Assembly: GCF_012971725.1 (NCBI RefSeq)
Contig: NZ_CP048833.1
Span: forward strand, 3,410,001-3,474,000
DNA from: Pseudomonas multiresinivorans
Lineage (GTDB): Bacteria > Pseudomonadota > Gammaproteobacteria > Pseudomonadales > Pseudomonadaceae
Reading direction: 5' to 3'
Length of the DNA: 64,000 nucleotides
The translations under genes were made by a program, and so were the position numbers. Of this stretch, positions 56,130-64,000 are shown one piece after another; position 1 is the first letter of the stretch; the number at the start of each line of letters is the position of its first letter. Below the pieces are notes generated by a model. It was not told where the DNA came from, made no database searches, and saw only the letters and a list, made by a program, of their open reading frames with translations.

Positions 56130-57083
56130 ATGAAGACGGAAATCGATGCAAGCTGCGCCGAGCAGGCACACATGGCCGCCCTGCTCGCCGCACTGGCGCC
56201 CCAGGAGGGCTACAACCTCACCGCGCTGCCAGGCGTGCGGCTGCTGCGCTCGAATCGTCCGCTGGCGCGCACCCCGGTGCTCTACGATCCCGGCATCGTG
56301 ATCGTCTGCCAGGGCTGCAAACGCGGCTATTTCGGCGATGAGATCTACGTCTACGACGAGCAGCACTACCTGGCCGTTGCGGTGCCCGTGCCCTTTACCA
56401 TGGAAACCGACGCCACGCCCGAGCGCCCGCTCCTGGCCATCTACCTGCACCTGGACTTCCAGCTCGCCGCCGAGTTGATGTTGCAGATCGAGCAGATGGG
56501 CCACGCTCCCACCACGGACGCGCCGCGCAGCCTGTTCTCCAGCCCGATGGCCCCGCCGCTGAAGCAGTCGGTGCTGCGTTTGCTCGAAGCGTTGGGCGAG
56601 CCGCTGGAAGCGGCAATCCTCGCGCCGGCGCTGCTGCGCGAACTGTATTTCCGCGTGCTCACCGGCGCCCAGGGCAATGCCATGCGCGCGGCGCTGGCCA
56701 TGCGCGGCCGCTTCGGCAATATCGCCAGGGCCCTGCAGCGCATCCATACGAGCTACGCGCACCCCATCGACCTGCCACAACTCGCGAGCGAAGCCGGCAT
56801 GAGCGTTCCGTCATTCCATAGCCACTTCAAGGCCGTCACGCGCACTTCGCCCATGCAGTACCTCAAGTGCACGCGGCTGCACCAGGCTCGGCTGCTGATC
56901 GTGCGCCAGGGCATGACGGCGCAGGCAGCGAGCCTGGCCGTCGGTTATGCCAGTGCCTCGCAGTTCAACCGCGAATTCAAGCGCCTGTTCAGCCGGACGC
57001 CATTGGCCGAGGCCAAGCGCATGCGGGAAAACTTTGCGATTCCCCCCGCGCAGGAAGCGTCAGGTTATGTCTCCTCTCACTGA
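56130..57083 (+). CDS. AraC-type regulator (AraC_N group)
   Basis: A 317-residue AraC family regulator. The N-terminal half matches the AraC_N group (YNLTALPGVRLLRSNRPLARTPVLYDPGIVIVCQGCKRG). The C-terminal two helix-turn-helix units are PIDLPQLASEAGMSVPSFHSHFKAVTRTSPMQYLK and MTAQAASLAVGYASASQFNREFKRLF. The ATG at 56130 fits family length; the open frame upstream runs into the SDR promoter. Regulators of this group often control a neighbouring oxidoreductase, here the divergent SDR. Confidence 0.88.
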   Translation: MKTEIDASCAEQAHMAALLAALAPQEGYNLTALPGVRLLRSNRPLARTPVLYDPGIVIVCQGCKRGYFGDEIYVYDEQHYLAVAVPVPFTMETDATPERPLLAIYLHLDFQLAAELMLQIEQMGHAPTTDAPRSLFSSPMAPPLKQSVLRLLEALGEPLEAAILAPALLRELYFRVLTGAQGNAMRAALAMRGRFGNIARALQRIHTSYAHPIDLPQLASEAGMSVPSFHSHFKAVTRTSPMQYLKCTRLHQARLLIVRQGMTAQAASLAVGYASASQFNREFKRLFSRTPLAEAKRMRENFAIPPAQEASGYVSSH

Positions 57084-57149
57084 AAAGAGAAAAACTTGTC
57101 GAAAACGCCAAGCGCCTGCTGATTTGTGATGATTTATTGCGGTTTAATT

Positions 57150-57163
57150 ATTGTCTCGACAAT
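57150..57163. promoter_or_regulatory. ATTGTC-TC-GACAAT operator-like dyad
   Basis: A 6-base inverted repeat with a 2-base spacer in an AT-rich gap between the two AraC genes; a half-site CTTGTCGA occurs near 57095. It lies about 60 bases upstream of a short leader frame and 105 bases upstream of the second AraC start. The symmetry resembles a repressor operator such as those of TetR/GntR/LysR proteins. Its regulator is unknown. Confidence 0.4.
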
Positions 57164-57223
57164 ACAACGCCAAATTATGTCGGATAGCCTCATTTAGAAT
57201 GCTGACTCAACTAGGAGTCCCGC

Positions 57224-57271
57224 ATGACGCCGCTCGATACTCCCACCCGCCGCGCAGGTCGGCCAGCATGA
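57224..57271 (+). CDS. Possible 15-codon leader frame coupled to AraC regulator
   Basis: A 15-residue frame (MTPLDTPTRRAGRPA) with a good ribosome binding site (TAGGAG, seven bases before ATG). Its stop overlaps the chosen start of the downstream AraC gene by ATGA at 57268-57271. It could be a leader peptide for translational coupling. Alternatively it is the true N-terminus of the regulator, separated by a frameshift. Confidence 0.4.
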   Translation: MTPLDTPTRRAGRPA

Positions 57272-58014
57272 CCTGCGCCATGTCCCTCGAAGCGCTGGCC
57301 TACGACCACCAGGATGGTGAGGAAATCCTGCCCCACTGCCACACCCAGGCACAGCTGATCCACTCGATTTCCGGTGTGATGCTGGTCGGCGCTGCGCAGA
57401 AGAACTGGGTGGTGCCGCCTGGCCACGCACTCTGGGTGCCACCGGGCACCGAGCACCAGATCCGCATGTTCGGCAGTGTGCGGATGCGCACCCTGTTCAT
57501 GCCCGCTTCGAGCTGGCCCTGGGGCGGCCAGCACTGCCAGCTGATCGCCGTGACGCCCCTGCTGCGGGAGCTGCTGGTGGCCGCCAGTGCCGTGCAGGCC
57601 AGCGAGGGCAACGAGCACCGCCGCCGCTGCCTGCACGAACTGCTGCTGGTGGAAATGGACGCAGCGCAGACGGTCGGCATTCACCTCGCCATGCCAAGGG
57701 ACGCGCGCCTGCTGCGATTGTGCAACGCGGTGATCGGCGCACCGGCGGATGAAACCGGCATGGAGGACTGGGCGCAGCGGCTGAACATGAGCAGCCGTAC
57801 CCTCGCCCGCCTGTTCCAGCGCGAGCTGGGAATGAACTTCGGCGATTGGCGCACCCGCGTGCGCATGGTACTCAGCCTGCAACGGCTGATCGCCGGCGCC
57901 TCGGTACTGGAAGTGGCCCTGGAGCACGGCTACCAGAGCCCGAGCGCCTTCTCCCAGACCTTCAAGCGCATCCTCGGGCAATCGCCCAGCCATTATCAGG
58001 CGGCCTGTTCCTGA
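57268..58014 (+). CDS. AraC-type regulator upstream of efflux genes
   Basis: A 248-residue AraC regulator. The N-terminal cupin-like ligand domain shows DGEEILPHCHTQAQLIHSISGVMLV and VPPGHALWVPPGTEHQIRMFG; the C-terminal helix-turn-helix pair is EDWAQRLNMSSRTLARLFQRELGMNFGDWR and SVLEVALEHGYQSPSAFSQTFKRILGQSP. The start is uncertain: ATG 57268 is coupled to the leader frame, while ATG 57199 would add 23 residues without a good ribosome binding site. It precedes the tripartite efflux operon on the same strand and probably activates it on exposure to a substrate. Confidence 0.8.
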   Translation: MTCAMSLEALAYDHQDGEEILPHCHTQAQLIHSISGVMLVGAAQKNWVVPPGHALWVPPGTEHQIRMFGSVRMRTLFMPASSWPWGGQHCQLIAVTPLLRELLVAASAVQASEGNEHRRRCLHELLLVEMDAAQTVGIHLAMPRDARLLRLCNAVIGAPADETGMEDWAQRLNMSSRTLARLFQRELGMNFGDWRTRVRMVLSLQRLIAGASVLEVALEHGYQSPSAFSQTFKRILGQSPSHYQAACS

Positions 58015-58127
58015 GCCTGGGCGCAGGCCGGTTGTCATTTTCGCGAGGCTGGTTGTCGGCCGTGCGAGAGAGCTGCGCCGACTGAATCCCTAACCTGCGG
58101 GAGTCCGAAACCAAGTGACTTCCCGAC

Positions 58128-59615
58128 ATGCCCATACCCGCATTCAACCCGCGACATTCGCTGCTCGTACTGGCCGGCGCCGGCCTGCTGCTGACTGGCT
58201 GTTCGGCGGTCAGTGATCATCAAGCGCCCACTTCCCGGCTTTCACCCGGCGCCGACTGGCAAACGCTCGCCACCGGTACCAACCCGCAGGAGCCGCCCGC
58301 CCGCTGGTGGCGGCTGTACCAGGACCCGCAGCTGGACCAACTGGTAACCCGGGCCCTGCAACACAACCAGGACCTGCGGGCGTCCCTGGCCCGTGTCGAC
58401 GAGCTGATGGCCCTGCTGGGACAGGCGCGGGCGCAGCGCTGGCCGAGTACCACGGCGAGCTGGCAGACCTTCTACGGCCGCACCAGCGATGACCAGACCG
58501 AAGCCAAGGCCAGCGGCGGCCGCGCTGGCTCGCAGTGGAACCAGGTGCCGGGGTTCGCGCTGGACTACCAGCTCGACCTCTGGGGCCAGGTGCGCCAGTC
58601 GATTCTCGCCGCCCAGGCCAACGCCGAGGCGGCGCAAGCAGCCCATGACCAACTGCAGGTGAATGTCGCCGCCGGTACCGCCCGCGCCTATGCCAATGCC
58701 TGCGCCTATGCCGCGCGGGCCAGCATCCAGCAGCATTCGATCGCGACCGTGGCGCGCAGCCTCGATCTCACAGTCCGCCAGCGCCGCGCCGGGCTGGTCA
58801 CCGACCTGGAGGTCGACCGGGTGCGCAGCCTGCTGGAGGAAACCCGCGCCCAGCTGCCACGCCTGCAGGCCGAACACCAGGCCGCGCTGGAAGAGCTCAG
58901 CGTGCTCACCGACAGCGAGCCGGGACAGCTGCCCCCAGCCGTCACCAACTGCCGCAGCGTGCCTCGCTTGAGTCAGGCGCTTCCGGTCGGCGATGGCTGG
59001 GCGCAGCTGCAGCGCCGCCCGGACATTCGCGCCGCCGAGCGCGCACTGGCAGCCGCCGCACATGAAGTCGGCGTGCGCCAGGCTGACTTCTACCCGAGCG
59101 TGTCCTTCGGTGCGTCGATCACCGCCTCCGCCGAGCGCATGCACGACCTCGGCGAGCACGAGGCAATCACCTATGCCGTCGGGCCGCTGATCAGCTGGAG
59201 CTTCCCCAACCTGCTCACCACCCGCGCCCGCCTCAATGGCGCGCAGGCCCACGAGCGCCAGCAACTCGCACGCTTCCAGCAGCAGGCATTGGTGGCACTC
59301 AAGGAAGTTCGCCAGAGCCTGGCGCGCTACAGCGGCGAGACCGCCCGCCGCGAGGCACTGGGCAGTGCACTGGATAGCAGCCGCAACGCCTTCCGTCTGG
59401 CGCAGGTGAACTACCAGGCCGGCGCCCTCGACTTCCTCGACGTGCTCGACAGCGAACGCGCCATGGTCCGCCTCGAAGCGGACAAGGCCGAGGCCGACCG
59501 GCAACTGGTCGAGCGCCAGATCGAACTCTTCCATGCCCTCGGCGGCGGCTGGCAGGACGTGCCAGCCAATGAGCTTGCCGAACATTCCACCACTGCCAAG
59601 GGACCTGTGCGATGA
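58128..59615 (+). CDS. Outer-membrane efflux lipoprotein (OprM/NodT family)
   Basis: A 495-residue outer-membrane factor. The lipoprotein signal ends in the lipobox LLLTGCSAV, so the mature protein begins at cysteine near residue 25. The body holds the two repeated OEP domains: WWRLYQDPQLDQLVTRALQHNQDLR, FALDYQLDLWGQVR, LQRRPDIRAAERALAAAAHEVGVRQADFYPSVSFG and NYQAGALDFLDVLDSER. It forms the trimeric channel of a tripartite pump. It overlaps the HlyD gene by ATGA, so it is first in the efflux operon. Confidence 0.92.
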   Translation: MPIPAFNPRHSLLVLAGAGLLLTGCSAVSDHQAPTSRLSPGADWQTLATGTNPQEPPARWWRLYQDPQLDQLVTRALQHNQDLRASLARVDELMALLGQARAQRWPSTTASWQTFYGRTSDDQTEAKASGGRAGSQWNQVPGFALDYQLDLWGQVRQSILAAQANAEAAQAAHDQLQVNVAAGTARAYANACAYAARASIQQHSIATVARSLDLTVRQRRAGLVTDLEVDRVRSLLEETRAQLPRLQAEHQAALEELSVLTDSEPGQLPPAVTNCRSVPRLSQALPVGDGWAQLQRRPDIRAAERALAAAAHEVGVRQADFYPSVSFGASITASAERMHDLGEHEAITYAVGPLISWSFPNLLTTRARLNGAQAHERQQLARFQQQALVALKEVRQSLARYSGETARREALGSALDSSRNAFRLAQVNYQAGALDFLDVLDSERAMVRLEADKAEADRQLVERQIELFHALGGGWQDVPANELAEHSTTAKGPVR

Positions 59616-60772
59616 ACATTGCCGTCGATGACCAACAAGCCGAATCTGCCGAACGGGCGGCCCAGGTCGACAGGAAGCGAAACCAGCGCCGCCTGCTGTG
59701 GCTTGGCGGCGGCGCCCTCATCGTTGCCGCTCTGGGCTACGGCCTGTACTGGGCCAGTGTCGGCCGCTACCTGGAGGAAACCGATGACGCCTATGTGCGC
59801 GCCGACTGGATCACCATCAGTCCGAAGGTTTCCGGCTACGTCGCCGAGGTGCTGGTGGAAGACAACCAGAAGGTTGCCGCCGGCACACCCCTGGTGCGCA
59901 TCCAGCCTCGCGATTACCAGGCTCGCCTGCTGCAGGCTCGGGCGCGGCAGGCCGAGGCTCGGGCCGCCATCTCCGCACAACAGGCTGCGCTGGTGACACT
60001 CGACGCGCAGTTGAAGGAGCAGCAGGCGCTGATCGACCAGGCCGCTGCCGATATCGACAGCACCCGTGCCGAACGCCAGCGCGCGCAACTGGACTTCCAG
60101 CGCTACCGCGACCTGGTCGCCCAGCAGGCCGCCAGCAGCCAGCGCCTGGAGAGCGTCACCGCCGACTTTGCCCGTGCGCGCTCGGCCGTCAGCCGCGCTG
60201 AGGCCGCTGCCAGCCGCCAGCGCACGCGCCTGGGCGTGCTCCAGGCCAGCCGCGATCAGGCCTTGGCGCTGCTCGCCCAGCAGCAGGCACGTGCCGCCGA
60301 GGCCGATGCCAGCCTGGCCCTGGCCGAGCATGAAGAGGAAGACACGCTGATCCGCGCGCCCATCGCCGGCGTGGTCGGCCAGCGCCGGGTACGCCAGCGC
60401 CAGTACGTCACGCCCGGCTTGCCGTTGCTGGCACTGGTGCCGGTGGAACAGTCCTACGTGGTGGCCAACTACAAGGAAACCCAACTGCGCCGGATGCGCC
60501 CCGGCCAGCCGGTGGAGGTGCGCGTGGACAGTTTCCCCCAGGTGGTTCTGCACGGCCGGGTGGACAGCTTCTCGCCGGGCTCGGGGGCGCTCTTCGCCCT
60601 GTTGCCGCCGGACAACGCCACCGGCAACTTCACCAAGATCGTCCAGCGCTTCCCGGTGAAGATCGCGCTCGCTGCCGACGCCCGCCAGCAGGTGCCGATC
60701 CTGCCCGGCATGTCGGTGATCGCCGAAGTGAATACGCGCCAGAACAGCGAGGCCGACCGGCATGACCAGTGA
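59612..60772 (+). CDS. HlyD/EmrA-type membrane fusion protein
   Basis: A 386-residue periplasmic adaptor anchored by one N-terminal membrane helix (LLWLGGGALIVAALGYGLYWA, truncated here to its core). It has the biotinyl-lipoyl halves (EETDDAYVRADWITISPKVSGYVAEVLVEDNQ and IRAPIAGVVGQRRVRQRQYV), a long coiled-coil hairpin between them rich in A, Q and R, and a beta-barrel (VVANYKETQLRRMRPGQPVEVRVD). TDDAYV is typical of EmrA. It links the outer-membrane factor to the MFS pump and overlaps the pump gene by 11 bases. Confidence 0.92.
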   Translation: MNIAVDDQQAESAERAAQVDRKRNQRRLLWLGGGALIVAALGYGLYWASVGRYLEETDDAYVRADWITISPKVSGYVAEVLVEDNQKVAAGTPLVRIQPRDYQARLLQARARQAEARAAISAQQAALVTLDAQLKEQQALIDQAAADIDSTRAERQRAQLDFQRYRDLVAQQAASSQRLESVTADFARARSAVSRAEAAASRQRTRLGVLQASRDQALALLAQQQARAAEADASLALAEHEEEDTLIRAPIAGVVGQRRVRQRQYVTPGLPLLALVPVEQSYVVANYKETQLRRMRPGQPVEVRVDSFPQVVLHGRVDSFSPGSGALFALLPPDNATGNFTKIVQRFPVKIALAADARQQVPILPGMSVIAEVNTRQNSEADRHDQ

Positions 60773-62297
60773 GGCGGAAAAGACTTCGCTGAAGGCCTGG
60801 GTAGCGGTCATCGGCGGGCTGTTCGGCTGCTTCATGGCCGGCATGAACGTCCACGTCACCAGCGCCGCCCTGCCGGAAATCGAAGGTTCGCTCGGCGCGA
60901 CCTTCGAGGAAGGCTCGTGGATCTCCACCGCCTACCTGGTCGCGGAGATCGTGATGATCCCGCTCACCGCCTGGCTGGTGCAGGTTTTCTCGCTGCGCCG
61001 GGTGATGCTGGTCGGCTCCGGCATCTTCCTGGCGGCCTCGGTGGCCTGCTCGTTCGCGCCCAACCTCGCGAGCATGATCAGCATCCGGGTGATCCAGGGC
61101 GCGGCGGGGGCGGTGCTGATTCCGCTGTCCTTCCAGCTGATCATCACCGAACTGCCGGCTTCGCGGATGGCCATGGGCATGGCGCTGTTCAGCCTGTCGA
61201 ACAGCGTTGCGCAGGCCGCCGGGCCCTCCATCGGCGGCTGGCTCACCGATGCCTACAGCTGGCGCTGGATCTTCTACCTGCAACTGATCCCCGGCGTGCT
61301 CCTGCTCGCCGCCGTGGCCTGGGCCATCGCCCCGCAGCCCATGCAGTTGCAGAAGCTGCGCCAGGGCGACTGGCTGGGCATCGCCAGCATGATCGTCGGC
61401 CTGGGGGCGATCCAGATCGTGCTGGAGGAAGGCGGCCGCAAGGACTGGTTCGGCTCCGACTTCATCGTCTGGATGCTGGCCATCGGCGTCATCGCCCTGC
61501 TGCTGTTCATCCATACGCAGTTGTTCGGCCGACGCTCGTTCATCAACCTGCGCCTGCTGGCAGGCTACAACTTCGGCGTGGCCAGCGCGGCGATGTTCAT
61601 CTTCGGCGCGGCGACCTTCGGCCTGGTGTTCCTGGTGCCGAACTACCTGTCGCAACTGCATGGTTACAACGCCCGCGAGATCGGCGTCAGCCTGATCGCA
61701 TACGGCCTCGTGCAACTGGTCCTGGCGCCGCTGATGCCGCGCCTGATGCGCTGGCTGAACCCCAAGCTGATGGTCGCCAGCGGCTTCGCCATCATGGCCC
61801 TGGGGTGCTACCTGGGGGTCTACCTGGACGCCGACAGCGCTGCCAACGTGATCATTCCGTCAACCGTGGTGCGAGGCATCGGTCAGCCCTTCATCATGGT
61901 GGCGCTGTCCGTGCTGGCGGTGTCCGGCCTGTCGAAGCAGGAAGCCGGCTCGGCCTCGGCGCTGTTCTCGATGCTGCGCAACCTGGGGGGCGCGGTCGGC
62001 ACGGCGGCACTGACGCAGATCGTCTCGCAACGCGAGCGCTTCCATTCCGAACGTATCGGCGAACAGGTGGATGTCTTCTCGCCGGCTCTGCAGGAGCGCC
62101 TGCAGAACGAACCCGGCGGCGCCTTCGCCATCAACGAATGGTTGCCGACACAAGCCGAAACCCTCGCCCGCCTCGCCGCGCACGTCCGCCATGAAGCCTT
62201 CCTCATGGCCTATGGTGATGCCTTCTATCTCTCTTTCATCGCCCTGCTGGCCTGCGCGGTTGCCGCGTTGGCACTGCGCGGCAACAAGACTTCCTGA
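60762..62297 (+). CDS. DHA2-family MFS efflux pump (EmrB-like)
   Basis: A 511-residue, 14-segment major facilitator drug exporter. Family features are WVAVIGGLFGCFMAGMNVHVTSAALPEI, SWISTAYLVAEIVMIPLTAWL, and motif C-like SNSVAQAAGPSIGGWLTD, ending with a long periplasmic loop and a final helix. With the upstream OMF and HlyD genes it forms an EmrAB-TolC-like proton-driven pump. Substrates are probably hydrophobic toxins or organic acids. Overlaps HlyD by 11 bases. A 12-codon frame with a strong ribosome binding site (TGAGGAG) follows at 62307-62345. Confidence 0.93.
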   Translation: MTSEAEKTSLKAWVAVIGGLFGCFMAGMNVHVTSAALPEIEGSLGATFEEGSWISTAYLVAEIVMIPLTAWLVQVFSLRRVMLVGSGIFLAASVACSFAPNLASMISIRVIQGAAGAVLIPLSFQLIITELPASRMAMGMALFSLSNSVAQAAGPSIGGWLTDAYSWRWIFYLQLIPGVLLLAAVAWAIAPQPMQLQKLRQGDWLGIASMIVGLGAIQIVLEEGGRKDWFGSDFIVWMLAIGVIALLLFIHTQLFGRRSFINLRLLAGYNFGVASAAMFIFGAATFGLVFLVPNYLSQLHGYNAREIGVSLIAYGLVQLVLAPLMPRLMRWLNPKLMVASGFAIMALGCYLGVYLDADSAANVIIPSTVVRGIGQPFIMVALSVLAVSGLSKQEAGSASALFSMLRNLGGAVGTAALTQIVSQRERFHSERIGEQVDVFSPALQERLQNEPGGAFAINEWLPTQAETLARLAAHVRHEAFLMAYGDAFYLSFIALLACAVAALALRGNKTS

Positions 62298-62368
62298 GGA
62301 GCCTGCATGCCCACCTTCCTGGCGACCTGGGCCGAGAAGCCCTGAGTCGCCCGGAAGGCGGCCCGGTG

Positions 62369-62773
62369 TTACTCGATGGCGAAGTGGATGCTGTAGTTCA
62401 CCGTTTCGCCGCGCCGCGCGCTGGCGCGCATCTGGTAGACCTGCACGCTGTAGGTTCCCGAGGCTGGCAACGCAGCGCTCCAGTCCTGGCCGACGGAGCC
62501 AGCGCCCAGGGCGGTCGATTCGCCGGGCTTGTCGCCCGGAGCGAAGAGGTTGAAGTTGGCGTTGCTGCTGCCCGTGACGCCAACTTTCATGTGTTGCCCG
62601 GCCTTGGCCGAGAGGGTGTAGAGGACCGTGTCGTAGCCCTTGAAGCTGCCTTTGACGGCGGTGCTGCTCGCGCCCTTGGCGAAGTGCACCGGGACCGTCG
62701 TGACGGCGTCGGCAGCCTGCGCGAACGCAGGAGTGGCAGTGGCAAGGCAGAACAGCAGCAGGGAAGCTTTCAT
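62369..62773 (-). CDS. Small secreted protein (lysozyme-inhibitor/PPC-like)
   Basis: A 134-residue periplasmic protein with signal peptide MKASLLLFCLATATPAFAQA. The mature part is a beta-sandwich: VHFAKGASSTAVKGSFKGYDTVLYTLSAKAGQHMKVGVT then FNLFAPGD, QDWSAALPASGTYSVQVYQMRASARRGE. It resembles proteins variously labelled g-type lysozyme inhibitor-like or DNA breaking-rejoining protein, and the pre-peptidase C-terminal fold; the second label is probably historical. ATG 62773 has AGGA eight bases upstream; another Met at 62782 is possible. It lies 32 bases after the EAL gene stop. Confidence 0.75.
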   Translation of the reverse strand: MKASLLLFCLATATPAFAQAADAVTTVPVHFAKGASSTAVKGSFKGYDTVLYTLSAKAGQHMKVGVTGSSNANFNLFAPGDKPGESTALGAGSVGQDWSAALPASGTYSVQVYQMRASARRGETVNYSIHFAIE

Positions 62774-62805
62774 GGTGATCATCCTGTGTTCAGGGGACGG
62801 GGAAA

Positions 62806-63999
62806 TCATGACGCAGCCTGCCAGCCGTGGCCGGCTACGAAGGTCAAGAATGCATCCAGCGGCATCGCCTGGCCGAACAGCCAACCCTGACCATACTGCA
62901 CGCCACGCTGGCGCAGGTACTGCAGTTGCTCGTCGGATTCGATGCCTTCAGCCACCAGCAAAAGCTTCAGCTGGCGCGCCATGGCGATGGTGTGGTCGGT
63001 CACCGGGCAAGGCGTGCCGGCCGATAGCGGCTGGACGAAGGAGCGGTCGATCTTCAGCAGATCCAGCGGCAGCCGCCTGAGGTATTGCAGGCTGGAGTAG
63101 CCGGTGCCGAAGTCGTCCAGGGCAATCGGGTGCCCTGCCGCGCGGCTCTGCGCCAGTGTCCGGTGCGCCGCATCGATGCTCAGCAGGCTGTTTTCGGTCA
63201 CTTCCAGCCAGATGCACTGGGCGGCGATGCCGGCGTGCTGCCGCTCCTGCGTCAGGTGCGGGAGGAAGGCGCCGCTGGCTACGTCGCGCGCCGACAGGTT
63301 GATCGACACGTGCTGCAACTGCCCCGAGACGAGGCTGGAGCCCAGCTCGCGGCAGACGCCGGAGATCACCTGAGCGGTGATCGGCTCGATCAGGCCGCTG
63401 GACTCGGCCAGCGGAAGAAAGCTGTCAGGCATGCCCACCGAACCGTCCGCCCGGCGCCAGCGCACCAGCGCTTCGGCGCCGATGCAGCGGCCGTCGCGCA
63501 GGTCGAGGATGGGCTGGTAGAAGGCGTGGAACTCGCCCCTTGCCACCGCCCGTGACAGCACGGCCAAGGGCGACAGCCATGCCCGCACGCGGCGCGCCAC
63601 CAGCCAGCACCACAGGCCCGAAAGCAGCAGGGCCAGCGGTGCGAGCATCAGCATTTCGCGCCACAGGTCGACGAGAATTTCCTGGTGGGTGACTGCCGCG
63701 ACGGTCTGCCAATTGCCGTGCGCGACCCGCGCGTACACGTAGCCGTCCCGCAAGCCGGAGTGCGGTTCGCCATGGATGCGCGTCAGCACCTGAGCGAAGC
63801 CGGCGGCAGGCGTGCCCAGCCAGTGCCCCGTGGGCGTGCCCAGCGCCAGGCTGACACCGGGCGCCAGAGAGGTCTCGAGGAAGTGCTCCGGCTCGATCAG
63901 CAGGTTGAACGCGGCATCGCGCAGGGCCAGCATGGGTTTGGCCGGCGCAACGAAGGGCTGCACGTTGATCGACACGCCAAGGCCCTCGCGGGTGCGGAA
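62806..63999 (-). CDS. EAL-domain c-di-GMP phosphodiesterase with CSS-like sensor, 5' truncated
   Basis: About 398 codons, open to the right window edge, so the N-terminus is missing. A periplasmic sensor part (GVSINVQPFVAP, resembling the end of a CSS-motif redox domain) is followed by a membrane helix (MLMLAPLALLLSGLWCWLVA) and a cytoplasmic EAL domain. The catalytic set is complete: EAL in GAEALVRW, NLSARD, EVTENSLL, DDFGTGYSSL, KIDRSFV, AEGIES and the terminal QGWLFGQAM. It should hydrolyse c-di-GMP, possibly under redox control. The two cysteines of the CSS motif, if present, lie outside the window. Confidence 0.9.
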   Translation of the reverse strand, partial: FRTREGLGVSINVQPFVAPAKPMLALRDAAFNLLIEPEHFLETSLAPGVSLALGTPTGHWLGTPAAGFAQVLTRIHGEPHSGLRDGYVYARVAHGNWQTVAAVTHQEILVDLWREMLMLAPLALLLSGLWCWLVARRVRAWLSPLAVLSRAVARGEFHAFYQPILDLRDGRCIGAEALVRWRRADGSVGMPDSFLPLAESSGLIEPITAQVISGVCRELGSSLVSGQLQHVSINLSARDVASGAFLPHLTQERQHAGIAAQCIWLEVTENSLLSIDAAHRTLAQSRAAGHPIALDDFGTGYSSLQYLRRLPLDLLKIDRSFVQPLSAGTPCPVTDHTIAMARQLKLLLVAEGIESDEQLQYLRQRGVQYGQGWLFGQAMPLDAFLTFVAGHGWQAAS

Positions 64000-64000
64000 G

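Overview
The window reads as chromosomal DNA of a high-GC Pseudomonas. Coding density is high, almost all reading frames are open by GC bias, neighbouring genes overlap by ATGA/GTGA, and the gene order resembles what I remember of the P. aeruginosa group: a glycogen/trehalose/LigD/Ku/KatE stress region and the ict-ich-ccl itaconate locus. The genus is an inference from gene content and REP-type repeats; no rRNA or other phylogenetic marker is present.

Layout. (1) 1-2327: end of an acyl-CoA dehydrogenase-like gene, then a PIG-L deacetylase, a NodS-like methyltransferase and a family 2 glycosyltransferase, each overlapping the next. (2) 2801-17465, plus strand: glgA-treZ-malQ-treY-DUF2934-glgX-DUF72, then a ybhP-clsB-ybhN-like membrane/phospholipid trio. 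(3) 17541-17677: three REP repeats where this unit converges with the minus-strand operon glgE-treS/maltokinase-glgB (25212-17694). (4) 25332-35861: stress and DNA-repair genes (mgtC-orf88-ku, glgP, a basic Rho_N/SAP-like protein, an acidic protein directly upstream of ligD, katE). (5) 36260-44305, plus strand: fatty acid desaturase, PhnD-like protein, FecI-type sigma factor, FecR-type regulator, STN-containing TonB receptor, and a quaternary-amine type ABC binding protein and permease with no ATPase. (6) 44873-47538: SulP transporter, MarC, REP pair. (7) 47549-54123: itaconate degradation operon (ich, acyl-CoA dehydrogenase, mmgE/prpD, ict, ccl) with a divergent LysR regulator. (8) 54219-55195: ParD-like protein coupled to methionine aminopeptidase. 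(9) 55204-62297: SDR with divergent AraC regulator, a second AraC regulator, and an OMF/HlyD/EmrB tripartite efflux system. (10) 62369-64000: small secreted protein and a truncated EAL phosphodiesterase.

How it works together. Regions 2-4 encode a closed alpha-glucan/trehalose loop. TreY and TreZ cut trehalose from glucan, TreS isomerises it to maltose, the fused kinase makes maltose-1-phosphate, and GlgE returns it to glucan. GlgA, GlgB, GlgX, GlgP and MalQ build, branch, debranch and degrade the polymer. Co-location with NHEJ, a large catalase, MgtC and cardiolipin synthase suggests a stationary-phase/desiccation survival island. The part I find least explained is region 5, an iron-type surface-signalling module linked to a compatible-solute-like importer that lacks its ATPase. 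The ParD-like/Map pair in region 8 is the second.
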